From assembly GCA_028023455.1 (NCBI GenBank), contig JAQFVV010006309.1, positions 3,451,482 to 3,515,481 on the forward strand: 64,000 nucleotides of DNA, in the 5' to 3' direction. A model generated the notes under the pieces. It worked only from the letters and a program-made list of their open reading frames with translations, was not told where the DNA came from and searched no databases. The DNA comes from Epiperipatus broadwayi. Taxonomy: Eukaryota > Onychophora > Udeonychophora > Euonychophora > Peripatidae. This document shows, piece by piece, positions 58,707 to 64,000 of this stretch (positions are counted from its first letter, which is position 1; every line of letters starts with the position of its first letter). Made by a program: the position numbers and the translations under genes.

Positions 58707-58915
58707 ATTCTGTAATGTAACTTTCACCACACCACTCTCATGCAATGTAGGGACTGGTTTTTATCCATTTTTAACACCCTGTGGAGGAATGTAGTCATAA
58801 ACATGTGATCAAAGATATATATTTATGTTTACATCCCTCCAGAAGTTATTAAAAGTGGATAGAAACCAGTTTCTATCTTATGTGAGAGTGGTGTAGTGAA
58901 AGTTACACTATAGAA
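58707..58915. mobile_element. Foldback element, ~205 bp
   Basis: Left ATTCTGTAATGTAACTTTCA, CACCACTCTCA, GACTGGTTTTTATCCATTTT is mirrored by AAAAGTGGATAGAAACCAGT, GTGAGAGTGGTGTAGTGAAA, GTTACACTATAGAAAT. Arms ~90 bp. A perfect 15 bp direct repeat, ATAAACTATGAAACA, lies at 58690-58704 on the left and 58972-58986 on the right. Confidence 0.88.
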
Positions 58916-58989
58916 ATATTATTCATTATTGGATAATCTCTAGTCGAATGAATGACTAATAAAAATTATTAATAAACTATGAAACAGAT

Positions 58990-61900
58990 TTACAAAAGAA
59001 AAAAAAATTCTAAGTTCAAAAATTTGTTTCTGACTTTTGGAAACACCTGTTTAAACTATTATGATTTTAATATTATATAATCTTTACTTATCTATCCATA
59101 TTCTTCTTCATCACCTCCACAAGAAGATAAATGGTTTTATTTTCAACCCCCCCTCCACCCACACCCTTTCTATGTTACTAATATGTAGTTGTTACATTTT
59201 CATTTACCGTTGTCAAACTCCCTCCACTCACAACTTTGACGCCATCCATTTTATATGTACTGTCTAGAGACTAAGGGTGACTTCTTTATATGTATACATG
59301 TGTGTGTGCAGTTTTACAAATGTTTTCATTGCAGTAAATCACTTTTATAAAAGTGTTATTTTATTTTATTTAAATTACATAATGAGCTGTAATAAAATAT
59401 AAATCTTTAATTAAGAGAATCTCAACTTTTCATTACTTTTATTGTTTTAAAATCATTTGATCTACTTCTTTACTAGGGATTATTTGTTTAACATTTTCTT
59501 TTGGCTTTATATAGCTTATAAATTGACTTCTACTTAATAAAACTGTTCACTTTTGCAAATCTGCATGCATTTTCTCAAATTAACAGTTGATAATGATTTA
59601 TTTTATACATTATAGAGATTAAAGGTTATTATATTTGTATGCATGCATATTGGTGTATGTTTGAGAAAAATATCAAAAAATAAATACAAATATTGAACTT
59701 ATCATTACAAGAAGAATTGGGCCAGTTTAAAACAGGATTTGTTGCTGTCACCTTTGACTAGACTATGTGTGAGGGAAATTGAAAATTCCTCTTTCCGTTT
59801 GCACAGGATGGTAGCAGATTGTTTTATGCTGAAACATCTATATAGTTAAATGAGTATGAATTGAAGAAAAATTTATGAATGGAAAGGCTTTAAATCTAGT
59901 AGAACTAGTAGAGAAGAATAGACGTTAAATAAAAGCGTCACACCTCTTTGATAAAATCAAAAAACTTAATAGAATTATAGAAAAAGTGCTTTATTCTAAA
60001 GAAATCATATTATAAATAATATTTTGAATAGATATCTTTTATTGAATAAAACAAACAGATATGCATACAAGACTTAGGAAGAAAACCAAAACTTTTCTTT
60101 TGATTGAATCAACAAGTTTAATTTAATAAAGAAATAAATTAAATAAATATAGATATATTTGAATGAGAGTTGTTTTTTTTTTATGCATATGTGTGTAGTA
60201 CGCATGTGTGCATGTAGCACAGTATTTGCTAAAACTTTAAATATGTATTTAAAATCTTAGTTTAATAATTATCGAAAAAATTAATGCATCAGATTTAGCA
60301 TCGACAGTATTTTTGAAAAAGTTAATCTCCTTGGGCATTTTGATAAATTTTTAATTACTATTAAAAATTTAATACCATTATAAATTTGATGAGTTTCTGT
60401 TTACGCTAAATTAACAAAATTTAAAAAAAAAAAACGTATTTTATATTTTTAAGAAAATTTAAAATTAGACCATAATTTAAAAAGTTAAATGAGCTCAATT
60501 ATGCTATTAAAAATTAAAACAAATCTCATCTAAGATACTTTAAAATATATATTTATATATAAATATTATTACACTTTGATTTACAAGTGTTTAAACTACT
60601 GCACTTCTAAATTTGACATCAGTTACTTCAGATAATACATTAATGACATTACTACTATTCATTTACTAAACTAGAGATTATTTCTAGCACAGTTATAAAA
60701 TTTAAACCTTAGTTAAAAGTTATTATATCTGTTTTTAGAAACAACTTCATTATATTATTTATATACTATAAAAAACCTACAATTTCATAGAGAATATAAC
60801 TTATTTAAATGACACTTGCCTTAGCAAAATTTATGCTATAATTATGATTATCATAGGCAGTAATATTGCTAATTGACTCAGATATAGGCTATTTATTTAA
60901 TTTCACTATCAATTTAATTGTATTCTGCTTTTGACCTTATTCTTGTGATCATCTAGTTTTCACACACACAATCCTGACAGTTTTTAAAAACAAATGCACA
61001 CACACTCTCTAATTTTATGATTAAGAAATGCAATTTCAGGGTATAATTTAATTATTTTAAAAAATTCTTATAAATTTTTTTATATCAATATGCATGCATT
61101 CATAGAAAGTAAAGTCAAAAATAATTACTGCAAAATTTAATGACTGCTCATCCAAAATGCAAGCCAATGACAGAATTTGTGCAGTGAGCAATAAAAATCA
61201 TGTGAAAATTTAATTTCTGATAAGCATGAGACAGGAATCCATCAGTAATTATATCTCAAAATACTATCCTTCACATTCTTAACAAATCCCGCTCTTATTT
61301 CATTGCATTGTACAAAATTTAAATGAGTTTATTTTTCCCCCAAACAGATTTTTGTGAATAAACTATAGAGCAATGTTCCTGAAATTTCTTTTTAGTAGTG
61401 AATCTTTTTATAGAAATAGGGGAAGGGAATAAATTAATAAAGGCTTGTTACTATCTCAGTATAATCCATATTATTATATTGTTTCAAAGGAACAAAATAC
61501 AATGAGATTGATAGTGTTGTTTGATATGGTATTTTTCTTTTTATTTTAGTCAGAGATTAAAAAATGAAAAGCAAATATTTAAATGTAAATAATTGTTTTT
61601 ATCAATTATATATATCATAATTTATAGCAGATCTCCTGAACAACCATGTAGAATAGAATTATCAACATTTTAGCAAAAAAATATTTGTGTTCAAGTGGTT
61701 AGAGATGTTAATATAAGGGTAATATAAAGGTGTAGAAAGTTGTAAAAAAATTAATAAAGAATTGTGAAAAGAAGCAGAACACTTTCAATTGGAAAGCAAA
61801 TGAAAATTGCACTATTTGTCCAATCAAAACAAAGGAAGTGATAAACAAATTTAAAGTATAGAGACTTTGTAAAGATTGAAATATACTAATAAACATGGTA

Positions 61901-62265
61901 AATCAGCCAAACTACCATCTTCATCTGATTTTTTTTTTTTACATAAATTAATAAAAATCCATCAAGACTAAATTAAAATCTAACCAATCCTCATTATCTT
62001 AAATTTGATATTCCCTTTTTATTTATTACTATTTTTGTATTGATAAGACGAATGCTGTAGCTATTAGCTTACTCTGCTTTTTCCTGTAGATTTCATTTGT
62101 TCTACTTTTTTCAACAATTGTTAATTAATTTTTTACTATTTTTATATTCTTGCAAATGAACACATAATCATACTTTTATTTAATTGAAAAGGACACTTTG
62201 GTATTAGATCTGAAACATAGGGAAGACAGGAGGCCTTTTCACACCCACAATAAATGTATAATGTC
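58990..62265. other. Long AT-rich stretch, nothing recognised
   Basis: No supported gene in about 3.3 kb. A modestly GC-richer patch at 59710-59840 has no recognised motif. Confidence 0.5.
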
Positions 62266-62269
62266 GCAA

Positions 62270-62277
62270 TGACGTCA
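62270..62277. promoter_or_regulatory. Isolated consensus CRE octamer
   Basis: TGACGTCA is the full palindromic binding site for CREB/ATF factors. It stands in the sequence GCAATGACGTCAAATT in a CpG-poor region. No promoter or transcript start is visible nearby, so this may be chance. Confidence 0.2.
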
Positions 62278-62973
62278 AATTGAAAGGAAATAAATCCTGT
62301 GAGTATACATGTGGAAACAGGTTTTTCTTATCAACACAATCTCTTTTTTTTTTGTAATACTTCGACATTTTCAGTTATTGTCCAGATTTCTTTCTGCCAT
62401 ACTTAACGATATAAAAGAAATGGTTCTGTCAGGATAAAAACCTAGTAAAAGTCTCATAATTAATGTGTTCTTGTTTTTTTTTAATTTTTTTTTTTGTGGT
62501 TTTTGTTCCCTTTTTTTTTTTTTGGTTTAATTTGTTTATAAAAAAAAAAAATACTTTTATTAGCATTTCTGTTGAAAATCCCAGCATACTCTGCAATCAC
62601 ATAATATATATTTTCAGAGGAATTTTTTTTTAGTAAAGATCTCCATTTTCTGTGGTAATAACACATCTGAAATCTTTTGTTTCAAGGCATTACATGGTAA
62701 ATATCATATGCATATAGTTAAAGTGTTTTTATAAATATTATTTAAAAACCAAAATCATTTACTGTTTCTTTGGTGCATATTTAAAGTAACAATTTTTTGT
62801 GTAATGGCATCATTTCATTAAGATCACAAATCACTTCTTTTTTTTTTATTTCAAATGTTGTTTTTAAAAGTTGTTAGTGTGAAAGTTGTACATATTTCAA
62901 TTTCTTGTTCAAAATCATACGTTTCTTTCTGAAAATGATAAATATGTTTATTATTTTTTTTAGTTTTAGTTAT

Positions 62974-63248
62974 TCTTAGTCCTGCAACATGGAGCTGTAT
63001 TAGACCTAGTGTGCCTTTTTACATTCATATCAACCTCCCGATAACTTTGTAAATCTTGACAAAATATCATGTACAAGATCTGTGTACACGTTACTTTTTT
63101 TTTTACAAACTTTGTAAAAAATATCTTGTACAAGATCCATGTACACATTATTTTGGTGAGATCACAAGATTACAAAGTAATCAGCAGATTGATATTAATG
63201 TGAAAAGGTACAGTAGGTTTAATACATGTTCCATGTTGCAGGTCTAAT
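62974..63248. mobile_element. Foldback element with a direct repeat at its centre, ~275 bp
   Basis: Left AGTCCTGCAACATGGAGCTG, TATTAGACCTAGTGTGCC, ATAACTTTGTAAATCTTG is mirrored by AAGATTACAAAGTAAT, GTACAGTAGGTTTAATACAT, GTTCCATGTTGCAGGTCTAA. The centre holds two direct units, ATCATGTACAAGATCTGTGT (63066) and ATCTTGTACAAGATCCATGT (63122), each followed by ACAC. The open frames here are shadows of the repeat. Confidence 0.88.
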
Positions 63249-64000
63249 ACCAAAGTACTTTGAAAAGTTATTTTTCTGAAATCCTGAAAACTTTCATTTC
63301 AATACATAAACAAGTCCCAGTTTTATAATTCATCAGAGTGCTCTCATACCACTTTAACCACTTCAAAGCAAAGGCAAAATAACTCTACATTTTATAAAGA
63401 GGGCCAGTAGAAAAGTGATTTCATTTTCCCGTTAAAGTATTGTCACTACTGAGATTGTAGTGTGTATTATTTACTGTAGCAGCATTTAAAAATGCTTTTT
63501 TTATGCTGTATATACTCACATTGTGACGCTTTTTATTACTTTTAGATTGTTTAATATTTTGTTGCAAAGTTAAAATTAAAATAAAAATAGATCTCTTTAT
63601 TTTGTTAATAAAAAAATCAGTACTTGATCACTGTGCAATACAAATGATTAGATTAATTATAAATAAATAAATAAATAATCAATCAAACAAGATTAAAATA
63701 AACAACTATTAATAATTATATTTAAATATTTATCAAACCAGCTTTCATCTTCATTGTGACAACATTATGGACAAATAAATCATATTGGATATTTGACCAT
63801 CATAGTGATTTAGATTAATTATGTTTTGTGCTCTTTGTGTAGATATTGTAGACAATCTTCTTTAAACACAAAGAGGACTAAAAGAATAGTGAAACTTTCC
63901 CAATACACTATTATCATGTACTGAGGTGTGTGGTGTGTGCATTGTTTACCTCAGCATTATCGAAAAATGATTTTGTTTAACCTTATATATATAACTTTTA
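63249..64000. other. AT-rich stretch, nothing recognised
   Basis: No supported gene. It holds (TAAA)n at about 63660-63678 and a small stem CTGAGGT...ACCTCAG at 63921-63954. Confidence 0.5.

Noticed and set aside
1-64000. Organelle or bacterial origin because of high A+T
   Set aside because: No dense coding, no ribosome-binding sites and many animal-type retroelements; nuclear DNA fits better.

Overview
This is AT-rich (roughly three quarters A+T by eye), intron-free-looking nuclear DNA of an animal. I find no intact host protein gene. Evidence for a metazoan nuclear genome: decayed RTE-type LINE 3' ends, a 5'-truncated LINE carrying a CCHC zinc knuckle, very short SINEs with a tRNA-Gly(UCC)-like head, TTAGGG-type repeat tracts, TA-flanked inverted-repeat elements, and simple repeats typical of animals. 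The dispersed repeat style makes me favour a lophotrochozoan (for example a cephalopod), but that is a low-confidence impression and nothing here proves it.

Layout. 0-5 kb: an RTE relic, a CT tract, two copies of a dispersed repeat (family A), then a 2.2 kb TA-flanked element (E1) that carries a nested insertion with TTAGGG-like repeats and a tRNA-like segment. 5-13 kb: a second RTE relic, a foldback, solo arms and dispersed repeats in plain AT-rich sequence. 13-16 kb: A copy, GC-richer unclassified blocks and a ~28 bp minisatellite. 20-23 kb: family I repeat, a ~680 bp foldback (family B), a tRNA-Gly-like SINE and another foldback. 26-36 kb: a foldback, two diverged colinear copies of a ~2.3 kb sequence (family K), a SINE, a foldback holding a tRNA-like promoter (family D), and a second, simpler copy of E. 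37-39 kb: a possible decayed coding frame and hairpins. 43-49 kb: second D copy, A/I/H repeat fragments, a decayed coding relic of unknown family, a 1.7 kb element with long terminal inverted repeats, and a foldback form of A. 50-56 kb: two directly repeated RTE 3' relics, foldbacks and a truncated LINE. 56-64 kb: mostly plain AT-rich DNA with two more foldbacks.

The recurring theme is long inverted repeats: at least ten independent foldback (snap-back) structures of about 90-700 bp in 64 kb, several present in more than one copy and in more than one state (full palindrome, shortened palindrome, solo arm). Two of them (D1, D2) contain an RNA polymerase III A-box in or near the loop. The window therefore reads as a transposon graveyard in a gene-poor or intronic region. 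Repeat family letters (A-E, H, I, K) are my own labels for similarity seen by eye within the window.
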